Assembly: GCA_050701115.1 (NCBI GenBank)
Contig: JBOHER010000324.1
Location: forward strand, 1 to 8,495
Length of the DNA: 8,495 nt
Direction of reading: 5' to 3'
From: JBOHER01 sp050701115
GTDB taxonomy: Bacteria; Actinomycetota; Actinomycetes; Mycobacteriales; Pseudonocardiaceae
The notes beneath the pieces were generated by a model. It had not been told where the DNA came from. It saw only the letters and a list, made by a program, of their open reading frames with translations, and ran no database searches. The translations under genes were made by a program, and so were the position numbers. Shown in pieces: positions 1 through 6,315 of this stretch (position 1 is its first letter; each line of letters starts with the position of its first letter).

Positions 1-126
1 TCTCTCGAATACCCGGTGATCAGGCACATGACAAATCTCGAATCCGTACTCACCTACGAAGGAACCAGCGAAATGCACACTCTCGTGCTCGGCCAGGCCC
101 TGACCGGACATGCCGCCTTCCGCTAA
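1..126 (+). CDS. gcdH: Glutaryl-CoA dehydrogenase-like acyl-CoA dehydrogenase, C-terminal end (partial)
   Basis: The first base opens a frame of 41 codons ending in TAA. The residues read VIRHMTNLESVLTYEGTSEM, then a short tail ending in GHAAFR. This is the C-terminal helix region of the acyl-CoA dehydrogenase family. The RHMxNLE...TYEGTxxxH pattern with an ALTGxxAF end is typical of glutaryl-CoA dehydrogenase, where the Glu of YEGT is the catalytic base that removes the alpha proton. The family enzyme is an FAD flavoprotein that oxidises and decarboxylates glutaryl-CoA to crotonyl-CoA in lysine/tryptophan and glutarate breakdown. The 5' part lies outside the window, so the substrate assignment rests on about 10% of the protein; another acyl-CoA dehydrogenase subfamily is possible. 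It converges on the cupin gene, with only 11 nt between the two stop codons and no convincing terminator hairpin. Confidence 0.78.
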   Translation, partial: SLEYPVIRHMTNLESVLTYEGTSEMHTLVLGQALTGHAAFR

Positions 127-137
127 GCTAATGACAA

Positions 138-626
138 TCACCCGGGTGTCTGTCCGGCCAACGGTGGCGGCCCGGTCACTGTGATCCCAAATCTGGCTGC
201 CACTTGTGCGAGGGCGTCGCCGTCCGGCTCGCGTCTGGGCGGTGGGTGTCGCTGGTCGGTCACTGCCTCGCCAACATTGCGATAGAAGTCTTCGAGACCG
301 GAGGGGACCACCAGACTCAGGCATCGCCCGAGTGACGACTCACAGCGCCAGGAGTGCGCGGTACCCCGAGGAACAAAGACCCAGCAGCCGACTGGCGCGG
401 CGACCGTCCCCTCGCTTATGAAGAACGTGTACCGGCCCTCGAGGATGTAGAAGCCTTGGTCGCATCGCTCATGGACATGCATGGGGACCGTTGAGCCTTC
501 GAAATCGCGGAACTCGAAGAGTGAGAACGTGCCGTCGGTGTGGCTGGCGGCTGCCTTGATCGTGTCAAGCGAATCGAACATCCAGATCGCTTCGCCTTCG
601 TCGGGTTTGAGCGAGTATGGCTCCAT
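138..626 (-). CDS. Single-domain cupin protein, 162 aa
   Basis: The protein starts MEPYSLKPDEGEAIWMF and is a small beta-barrel cupin of unknown substrate. Cupin motif 1 is near residues 44-64 (GSTVPMHVHERCDQGFYILE, then G64) and motif 2 near 80-95 (PRGTAHSW). His50, His52 and His91 are in place to bind a metal. The position usually held by a Glu ligand (HxHx4E) is Gln57, which is unusual. The ATG at 626 was chosen because an AAGGA ribosome site lies 5 nt upstream (plus positions 632-636) and because homology to the cupin remnant at 1432-1480 begins exactly there. The same frame stays open upstream into the broken metallo-hydrolase, so a fused reading exists on paper, but the ribosome site argues for a separate start. 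The C-terminal 35 residues are Pro/Arg-rich and of no recognised domain. Possible roles include a dioxygenase, a sugar isomerase or a small-molecule-binding protein; nothing nearby decides. Confidence 0.8.
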   Translation of the reverse strand: MEPYSLKPDEGEAIWMFDSLDTIKAAASHTDGTFSLFEFRDFEGSTVPMHVHERCDQGFYILEGRYTFFISEGTVAAPVGCWVFVPRGTAHSWRCESSLGRCLSLVVPSGLEDFYRNVGEAVTDQRHPPPRREPDGDALAQVAARFGITVTGPPPLAGQTPG

Positions 627-631
627 GTCTT

Positions 632-636
632 TCCTT
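632..636 (-). promoter_or_regulatory. Ribosome binding site of the cupin gene
   Basis: AAGGA lies 5 nt before the ATG at 626. It decides between a stand-alone cupin and a long fused reading frame that continues upstream without a stop. Confidence 0.6.
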
Positions 637-639
637 CCC

Positions 640-673
640 TTCGGCGTGACATCTCCCGGCGACGAGTGTGCTG
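640..673. repeat. 34-bp direct repeat, copy 1 (upstream of cupin)
   Basis: This copy matches 1379-1412 at about 30 of 34 positions in the same orientation. The first 19 bases (TTCGGCGTGACATCTCCCG) are identical, and the four differences are all transitions. It sits directly upstream of the cupin ribosome site. It is either a shared leader or promoter element or a scar of duplication. Confidence 0.7.
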
Positions 674-797
674 ACGTCGTGCCCGCGGCGCAACGCGGTT
701 CGCCTCCGTCTCTGTCGCGCTCTTCGGTGCCGCCCTGGTGATGATCGACGTCCTCCCGGGTGGCCTCCGCGACATCGTGTCGGCAGCGGGCAGTCTG

Positions 798-1318
798 GTC
801 GCGTTCGACGAGCGCCGGGCCGTCGCCGACGTGGGTGAACAGGTCGCCACAGAGCAGCGTTCGGGTGGTCTCTTCGTAGAGCACGATGGCCTCCCAGTTG
901 TGCGGCACGTGCGGCGTGTCCAGGAGCCGGATGCGCTTGCCGCCGAGGTCGAGCACCTCGCCATCCGCCAGTTGTCGCGGTGCACGGTCAGCCATGTCCC
1001 TGACGGAGAGGTCGCATCCGAGCACGCCCTGCATGACCTGGGCATGCGGTGCCGCATCGAGCCAGTGATTCATCGAGCCGCATTCGTCGGCCTCGACGTG
1101 CCCGAAACTGATCCAGCGCAACTCCCGCACCTGCAGCACCCGTTGCACGGCCGCACTGACCGATCCGAACAGCTCCGGTATCCACAGTGGAACAGCAGCG
1201 GTTCTTCGCCAAGCACCAGGAACTGGTTGACGCTGAATCCGCCCGGCAACGTTTCGTCCGTGAACACCGTGCAGATCCGGTAGATTCCGTCCGCGATCTC
1301 GTCGACTCGAGTGTCCAT
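798..1318 (-). pseudogene. Flavodiiron-type (ODP) metallo-beta-lactamase-fold protein, frameshifted and C-terminally truncated
   Basis: The start MDTRVDEIADGIYRICTVF, continuing to GEEPLLFHCG, lies in one frame. The homology then moves to a second frame near plus position 1175-1185 (PELFGSVSAAVQRVLQV). The second frame carries the metal motif HVEADECGSMNHW, the TPHVPHNW His motif and the CGDLFTHVGDGPALVE Asp motif. These are signatures of the di-iron MBL domain found in flavodiiron proteins and in stand-alone actinobacterial oxygen-binding/MBL hydrolases. One missing base would restore the frame. Recognisable sequence stops at about 798, so the terminal segment with the last metal-binding His is absent. 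The ATG at 1318 has an AAGGAG 7 nt upstream. With a shifted core and no C-terminus the product should be inactive. Restoring one base would still give a truncated protein running into the cupin frame. The family assignment is fairly sure; the physiological role of these stand-alone MBL proteins is not established. Confidence 0.75.
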
Positions 1319-1325
1319 GACGCGT

Positions 1326-1331
1326 CTCCTT
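1326..1331 (-). promoter_or_regulatory. Ribosome binding site of the metallo-hydrolase pseudogene
   Basis: AAGGAG lies 7 nt before the ATG at 1318. It fixes the original start of the MBL-fold gene rather than the longer open frame that reaches back to 1435. Confidence 0.6.
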
Positions 1332-1378
1332 ACCAAACGGTGCCCCGCGATGGACGAAGCCGGGCCGCTCGGGTGGCA

Positions 1379-1412
1379 TTCGGCGTGACATCTCCCGACG
1401 ACGAATATGCCG
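1379..1412. repeat. 34-bp direct repeat, copy 2 (upstream of metallo-hydrolase)
   Basis: This is the partner of 640-673, with about 30 of 34 bases identical. It lies 60 nt upstream of the metallo-hydrolase start and directly downstream, on the minus strand, of the cupin remnant. The order of cupin start and repeat is swapped between the two loci, so this is not a plain tandem duplication. Confidence 0.7.
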
Positions 1413-1431
1413 CTGCGGCCGGGGGTTAGCC

Positions 1432-1480
1432 ACATCCAGATCGCTCCGCCTTCGCCGGGAGGGAGCGACTAGGACTCCAT
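1432..1480 (-). pseudogene. Remnant of a second cupin gene start (first 16 codons, with internal stop)
   Basis: The 49 bases match the first 49 bases of the intact cupin gene (578-626) at about 41 positions. Translated, it reads MES-stop-SLPPGEGGAIWM, against MEPYSLKPDEGEAIWM in the intact gene. The fourth codon has become TAG. Similarity extends a few bases before the ATG (AAATGACATGGAG against AAAGACATGGAG) and stops abruptly after codon 16, where unrelated sequence leading to the 34-bp repeat begins. It lies 8 nt past the stop of the upstream membrane-protein gene. It is a dead duplicate whose body has been deleted. Confidence 0.72.
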
Positions 1481-1488
1481 GTCATTTG

Positions 1489-2190
1489 CTATGGCAGTGG
1501 AGCGCGCTCGGTGGATGCGATCGTGCTCCGCCGCGTCCGCAGGATCAGGCTGATGCTCGCGGCCGGGAACCAGATGAACCACGCGAAAACTACCGGGATG
1601 AACGCGGGGCCCACCTCGGTGTCGCTGGTCGCCGCGACAAACTGGCCGCCCACCAGAGCGGCTGCGAGGACGAGCGCGGCCCAGCCGATCCACCGGGCCA
1701 TCAGCTCGCCGCGGATGGCGCGGACGCCTGCGACCGCGATGAACACTGCGAGCGGTACGAACGCGATGACGAACGTGGCGCTCAGATCCGCAGCGAGGGC
1801 GGACACGGTGGCTGGGTCGAGTTCGCCCGCTCCCCTGACCGCGGCGAAATGGGCGACCATGGTGAACATCTGCAGACCGGCGGCGAGGATGCCCGCGCCC
1901 AACGCCGCATCCGCCACCCAGCTGCCGTCCCGGTGCCGGATCTGGCTCACGACGTAGACTACGAACACCACCAGGCACAGCGGCGCGAGCACACCGCCGA
2001 TGAACCGGCCTGCGAAGAACTGCGTGGTGTCCGATGCGTTTGCCCAGGCCAGGACGGCCTCGGGGGTGGACCCGCGTCCGGGCGCTTCGCCCGCGACCGG
2101 GGCGATCACGTCGTCTCCGACGATCAGCAGCAGCGGGTAGAGCAGGCCGCAGGCCGCGGCGAACCGCGCCGCTCGTACGTGCGTTGTCAT
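1489..2190 (-). CDS. Six-helix integral membrane protein of unknown function, 233 aa
   Basis: The protein starts MTTHVRAARFAAACGLLYPL. Six hydrophobic segments lie near residues 8-30, 62-82, 95-115, 137-158, 166-186 and 196-217. The loop after the first helix (about 30-60) is polar and contains STPEAVLAWANASDTTQFFA, a layout seen in many small uncharacterised actinobacterial membrane proteins (DUF4386-like in architecture, but I cannot assign a family). No catalytic motif is visible. The ATG at 2190 was chosen over upstream in-frame starts because GGAGG lies 4 nt before it and the first helix follows at once. The gene is divergent from the sensor kinase and could share a regulatory region with it. 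The reading frame is intact, unlike its neighbours on both sides. Confidence 0.72.
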   Translation of the reverse strand: MTTHVRAARFAAACGLLYPLLLIVGDDVIAPVAGEAPGRGSTPEAVLAWANASDTTQFFAGRFIGGVLAPLCLVVFVVYVVSQIRHRDGSWVADAALGAGILAAGLQMFTMVAHFAAVRGAGELDPATVSALAADLSATFVIAFVPLAVFIAVAGVRAIRGELMARWIGWAALVLAAALVGGQFVAATSDTEVGPAFIPVVFAWFIWFPAASISLILRTRRSTIASTERAPLP

Positions 2191-2414
2191 GGTTCCTCCC
2201 GATTTCGGTGATGCAACCGACGTTAGGAACGGGGTGGTGGTCCGCGGAATGGTGCTGGCCATCACACCGACCCGGGCAGGCTGCGCGGTGTACTGGGGGA
2301 ATCCACCGGTCGACGCTGTGGCTGCCCGCCTCGACTGCGGCCGGTGCGCGGCGCACAAATCGCAAGCGTCGGCGTGCCCGCAATCGGGCGCGCGGCACCA
2401 GAGAGGCGCGGCAG
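2191..2414. other. Divergent intergenic region between membrane protein and sensor kinase
   Basis: These 224 nt must hold the promoters for both the minus-strand membrane protein and the plus-strand kinase, if they are still active. I see no clear -35/-10 pair, no convincing inverted repeat and no RNA element. GAGAGG at 2401-2406 is a plausible ribosome site 8 nt before the kinase ATG. Confidence 0.4.
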
Positions 2415-4436
2415 ATGCCCGATCAGCGGATAGCGCGGCGCGTAGTGATCGCCCTGTGCGCCCTGAGCGCGGTCGCGATCGCGGCGAGCGTCCCGCTGCT
2501 GGTGCTCACCCGCGCGACCGAGGTGCCGGGTGCCGAGCTGCCCCGGTTCACCACGTTCGTGATGCAGGCACCCGTCGGCGCGTGGTTCACCGCGGTGGGC
2601 GGGTTCGTCGCCACGCAACGCCGTCGGCTGGCTGCTGCTCCTCGCGGGGGTGGCCACGGCACTGTCGGCTCCGGCGAAGTCCTACGCCGTGTATGGGCTC
2701 TACACGGATCCGGGTTCGCTACCCGCGGCGCCATACGCGGCGTGGTTCGGCCAGCACGTCGCCGACGTGAGCCTGTGGCTGCTCCTCCTGGTGTTCCTGC
2801 TGTTGCCGGACGGGCGGCTGCCGTCGCGACGGTGGCGGCCGGTGCTGTGGCTCCTCGCCGTCGGCGCCATCGTCGGTTTCCTCGGCGTGTTCCGGCCGGG
2901 GCGCACGTTCGAAGCGTTCCCGCTGCTGGACAACCCGCTCGGGGTCACCGGCGCCGCCGCGGTGGCACTCAACATCGCTGACTCCCTTGGCGGGTTCCTG
3001 TTGCCGCTGGGCATGCTCGGCGGCCTGGCCGCACTGGTGGTGCGCTTCCGCCGCGCGGGGCCGGAGCAGCGTGCCCAGCTCAAGTGGGTCGTCTACGGCG
3101 TCGGGCTCGTGGCGGTGTCGCTGGCCGGCGTGTTGGTATCGGTGACGGTCACCGGGCGAGACTTCCCGCTGGTGAGCCTGCTGCTGTTCCTGGCCGCCAT
3201 CGCCGCCCTACCCGGCTTCATCGCGATCGCGGTGGTGCGGCACCGGATGCTGGACATCGACGTGCTGATCCGGCGCTCGCTGGTCTACGGCGGTTCTCGG
3301 TGCTGATCGTCGCGGCCTGGATCGGCGTGGCCACCCTGCTCGGGTTGGCGATCGCAGGCACCGGTCCCGTGGTGCTCGCGGTGTTGATCGCGGTCGTCGT
3401 CGTGCTGGCGCTGCAGCCGGTGCGCCGCAGGCTGGACACCTACGCGGCGCGCCGGGTGTATGGCAGGCGGCTCAGCGGCCCGGAGTTGCTCGCCCAGATC
3501 GGCGACCTGCTCGAGCACAGCCTCGACGCCGAGCAGCTGACCGACCGGCTGGCGGACGTGCTCCGCGATGGGCTGGGCCTGGACTGGGTCAGGATTCGGG
3601 CGCCCGGCGCGCTGCCCTACGGGGCGTCGCCGGACCTGTCGGTACCCCTGACGCACGCTGGTACGACGATCAGCATCCTGGATGCGGGCTATCGCCGTGG
3701 CGCGGAGTTGACCGCGGCGGACCGGGTGCTGGTGGAGCGGCTGTCCGGTCAGGTCGCGTTGGCGGTGCACAACGCGCAGCAGGCGGCAGCGCTGGCCGAG
3801 TCGCGGGCCCGGATCGTCCGGGCGCAGGACGCCGAGCGGCGAAGGCTCGGTCGAAACATTCACGACGGCATCCAGCAACAGCTGGTGGCGTTGAGCGCGC
3901 GGCTGCGGCTCGCGCGCAATGAGCTGGGCCGTGATCCTGCGCTTGCGGACGCCACGCTGGTCGCGTTGCAGGCAGACATTCGCCGCTCGGTGGAGGATCT
4001 GCGGGAGCTTTCCCGGGGCATTCACCCTTCGGTGCTGTCCGACCGTGGTCTGCTCGAGGCCGTCGAGTCGCTGTTGACGTTCGTGCCGCTGCCGGTGCGG
4101 CTGGCCGCCGACGCGGAGATGCGCGGCAGACGGTTGCCCGAACCGGTAGAGGTGGCAGGCTATTTTGTGGTGAGCGAGGCCCTGGCCAACGTGCTCAAGC
4201 ACGCCAGAGCGAGCGCCGTCCAGGTCACCTTGGGGGTGTCCGATGACGTGCTCGTCGTTCAGGTCGACGACGACGGGGTGGGCTTGGCGCCCGCGGGGGT
4301 GGACGGCTCGGGGCTGGCCGGCTTGCGGGACCGGCTCGACGTGCTCGGCGGGATGCTCGACGTTGACGGCAAGTCGGGATCCGGCACAAGGCTGCTGGCG
4401 CGGTTGCCGGTGCGGGAAGGAAGTTGGCATGAGTGA
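2415..4436 (+). pseudogene. NarL-family membrane sensor histidine kinase with two frameshifts
   Basis: The gene starts MPDQRIARRVVIALCALSAV. Homology changes frame near 2613-2617, where APVGAWFTAVGG is followed by NAVGWLLLLAGVATALSAP. It changes again near 3289-3294, where IDVLIRRSLVYGG is followed by FSVLIVAAWIG. Reassembled, the protein is about 670 residues. It has a multi-pass membrane N-terminus with the EQRAQLKWV motif common in this actinobacterial group, and a short GAF-like region (about 3480-3780). A HisKA_3 domain follows with AQDAERRRLGRNIHDGIQQQ, whose phospho-acceptor His is codon 3861-3863. An HATPase_c domain has the N box NVLKHA, the G1 box DDDGVGL and the G2 box GSGTRL. The catalytic part is intact, but the sensor part is not joined to it in one frame. 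Such kinases phosphorylate a partner NarL-type regulator, here the next gene, overlapping by 8 nt. It is either a true pseudogene or two sequencing errors; the broken partner favours the former. Confidence 0.8.
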
Positions 4437-5098
4437 ACCGATCGATGTTGTGCTGGCCGACGACAGTTACCTGGTGCGGGAGGGAGTGCGGCGGCTGCTG
4501 GAGGATTGCGGTGCGGTGCGGGTGCTGGCCGGGGTCGGCTCGGCATCGGATCTGCTGGACGCGGTGTCGCGGTTGCGTCACCGACATCCGCATTTCACCG
4601 GGCTCCGATATGGCGGGCATCGAGGCGGCGCACGCTATCCGCGCACGGCACGCCTCGGTGGGGGTGGTGGTGCTCTCGCAGTACGCCGACGGGGCCTACG
4701 CCTATGAGCTGCTGCGCAACGGCACAGCGGGGCTCGCCTACCTGCTCAAGGACCGGGTAGACGACGTCGACGAGTTGCTGCGCGCGCTGCGCGAGGTGGT
4801 CGCGGGTCGGTCGGTGGTGGACGCGCTGGTGGTGGACGCACTGGTGCGGCGGCTGGCCCGCCCGGCCGACTCACCGCTGTCCGGGTTGACTCCGCGGGAG
4901 CTGGACGTGCTCAAGGGCATGGCCGAAGGCCGCACCAACGCGGGCATCGCCGGACTGCTCTACCTGTCGGAATCGGCGGTGGAGAAGCACGTCGGGTCGA
5001 TCTTCAGCAAGCTCGGGGTGAGCGAGGAGACCCAGGTGCACCGCAGGGTTGCCGCGGTGCTGTCCTTCCTGCGCGCCTCCGGGGTGACGGCGTCCTGA
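4429..5098 (+). pseudogene. LuxR/NarL-type response regulator with an internal deletion and frameshift
   Basis: The start MSEPIDVVLADDSYLVREGV shows the acidic pair of a receiver domain. After DLLDAVSRLR the frame is lost near 4576-4579. The other frame continues VTDIRISPGSDMAGIEAAHA, where the Asp of TDIR is the phospho-acceptor. Family receivers usually have about four residues (like PDVV) between these two pieces, so roughly 11 nt are missing rather than one base. The rest is normal: VVVLSQYAD, then LLKDRVDDVDELLRALREV, and a C-terminal LuxR helix-turn-helix (LTPRELDVLKGMAEGRTNAG, SESAVEKHVGSIFSKLGV). The ATG at 4429 overlaps the kinase stop and has GGAAGG upstream. The intact gene would be about 225 residues. 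As it stands only a short N-terminal peptide is made from the natural start. The family and partnership are clear; the regulon is unknown. Confidence 0.8.
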
Positions 5099-5174
5099 CT
5101 CCTGGGCCTTTGGCGCTACAGAATGACGCTTAGCACCCGTGGGGCTGTCGATGGAATCGGGGCAGCCGGAGCTG

Positions 5175-5475
5175 TCAAGCGCTTATCAGCGGGCGGATTT
5201 CGTTGAGAGCAGGGCCGAGGCGATCGCGTGATGGATGTGCCGGGCGGCGGGCGAAGCGGAAGAAGACCTGCAGGGCGTGCAGCTGTCGGGCCGGTTGCTC
5301 GCGTTCTCGATGGTGGACAGGAAAGCTTCGATGTCGGCGACGCTGACCGTGCTCCGGCCCCGACCTCGACGCGGTGGGCTGCGAGGAAGCGCGCCAGGTC
5401 GCGCACCAAGGCCAGGTTGATCTCGCGGGTGCGGTCGGAGTGGGGCTTGACAGGGCTGTCGTGAGGAACAGTCAC
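5175..5475 (-). pseudogene. Tyrosine recombinase/integrase N-terminal fragment, frameshifted
   Basis: Three minus-strand pieces in three frames line up with the SAM-like core-binding domain of XerC/XerD-type recombinases. Piece 1 is REINLALVRDLARFLAAHR. Piece 2 is STVSVADIEAFLSTIENASN, starting at plus position 5353. Piece 3 is RQLHALQVFFRFARR, starting at 5288. The order and spacing match the pattern DLARFL...TVSVADIEAFL...RLHALRxFFRFARR known from actinobacterial integrases. Frame changes fall at about 5353-5385 and 5288-5295. After FRFARR a short open tail runs to TGA at 5175. The catalytic domain (Arg, HxxR, Tyr) is absent, so this cannot recombine DNA. The frame opens with GTG at 5475. 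Each piece is short, so the call depends on the three together. It may be debris of an integrated element. Confidence 0.55.
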
Positions 5476-5544
5476 GTCGATACGGTCCGTTCTGGCAGCT
5501 CGCGGGCGAGTTCTACAACACTATCCAAGGATCGTCGGCCGGGA

Positions 5545-6258
5545 TCACGTGCGCGCGGGATCAACTCGGCCCGAGCGCACCCACGGCCAGGTCATCAGCG
5601 CCCAGGTGCCGAGCACGAGCGCGATGACTGGCACCAGGTACCACGGCCACGGGCCCAGCACGTCCAGCAGCGAGGGAGTGTCGGGCTTGGCGTTGAGGAA
5701 CCCGTAGTTGGTTCCAGCGAGACTGTTGAAGGTGAAGGTGAACGCCGCCCAGGCCACCGTCACCGCGACTACGATTCGGTAGCTGCGCCATCCGGGCCGC
5801 ATACCCAGGCCCCAGGTGAGGTAGATGGCCGCCCAGACGACGAGCAGATGAATCCCCCAGAAGGCGAGGAAGCCGTAATGAGGGAAGTCCGGACCGGTCA
5901 GCACCGGGGAGACCAGCGCCTGTGTGCTCAGCACCAGACCCCAGTAGTAGGTGAGAACGAAGGCCCATTGGCGGTGTGACCACAGCGCGTAAGCGGAGGC
6001 CAGGCTCGCCAGATCGGACAGCTGCAGCGGCACCGAGCGGTGGATGCTCGGCGGCACCATCGAATACAGCAGTATCGCCAGGTACAGCGCGAAGATCGCT
6101 ACCGCGAGAACCCGGCTGAACCGGCGTGCGTCCGCCTCGCTTCGATGCCTGCGGCCGATTCTCACTAGCAAGCCCGCTCCCGCCGCGAACACCAGCAGGA
6201 CCAGCCAGTGCGACAGGCCATACGCAGCGAACTCCCGCTCCGCCGCGAGCAGCTCCAT
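5545..6258 (-). CDS. TIGR02206/YwaF-family integral membrane protein, 237 aa
   Basis: The protein starts MELLAAEREFAAYGLSHWLV and has about seven hydrophobic segments (near 16-33, 47-68, 77-93, 97-118, 129-150, 160-180 and 205-226). It shows the family marks: PLQLSDLA at 77-84 after the second helix, an AGTNYGFLNAKP loop at 181-192, and SLLDVLGPWPWYL at 196-208. The length matches the usual 220-250 residues. YwaF-type proteins are widespread membrane proteins with no firmly established activity. No good ribosome site precedes the ATG; a TAGGCT box 8 nt upstream suggests a leaderless transcript. It follows the CoA-transferase by 57 nt on the same strand, so co-transcription is possible but a link in function is not evident. 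The reading frame is intact. Confidence 0.8.
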   Translation of the reverse strand: MELLAAEREFAAYGLSHWLVLLVFAAGAGLLVRIGRRHRSEADARRFSRVLAVAIFALYLAILLYSMVPPSIHRSVPLQLSDLASLASAYALWSHRQWAFVLTYYWGLVLSTQALVSPVLTGPDFPHYGFLAFWGIHLLVVWAAIYLTWGLGMRPGWRSYRIVVAVTVAWAAFTFTFNSLAGTNYGFLNAKPDTPSLLDVLGPWPWYLVPVIALVLGTWALMTWPWVRSGRVDPART

Positions 6259-6266
6259 ACCGTAAC

Positions 6267-6272
6267 AGCCTA
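6267..6272 (-). promoter_or_regulatory. Candidate -10 box for a leaderless YwaF-family gene
   Basis: TAGGCT fits the actinobacterial TANNNT -10 pattern and ends 8 nt before the ATG at 6258, the distance expected if transcription starts at the start codon. No good -35 hexamer is visible. The call is weak and rests on spacing and the lack of a ribosome site. Confidence 0.25.
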
Positions 6273-6315
6273 TCGGTCCACGCGAGATGCGGCGTCCTAT
6301 GTCCGCGGGTGCGGA

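Larger units (their letters stand above)
627..797 (-). other. Unassigned spacer between truncated metallo-hydrolase and cupin
   Basis: This 171-nt stretch lies where the C-terminal third of the metallo-hydrolase should be. None of the three minus-strand frames resembles the expected end of that family, which carries a final metal-binding His in an MHG-like motif. One minus frame is open throughout and joins the two genes, but its composition (runs of D, E, R, G and H) looks like out-of-frame high-GC sequence. The 34-bp repeat copy at 640-673 and the cupin ribosome site are the only recognisable elements. Confidence 0.5.

Noticed and set aside
136..154. The CACCCGGGTG palindrome between gcdH and cupin stops as a terminator
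   Set aside because: It is a 10-bp perfect palindrome with no loop, weak flanking pairing and no T-run.
680..830. A plus-strand hydrophobic stretch (FASVSVALFGAALVMIDVL) looking like a membrane helix
   Set aside because: It has no start with a ribosome site, no upstream continuity and a stop shortly before it; it runs antisense to the MBL tail and is probably chance.
2415..3300. Kinase frame changes as programmed frameshifting
   Set aside because: No slippery heptamer or downstream stem is evident at either site, and the partner gene is also broken.
3285..4430. A 381-codon open frame on the minus strand
   Set aside because: It is antisense to the kinase catalytic region and is rich in Q, H and R runs typical of shadow frames.
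5142..5166. GGCTG...CAGCC inverted repeat after the response regulator as a terminator
   Set aside because: It has only five clear base pairs, a long loop and no T-run, so it is not above background in GC-rich DNA.
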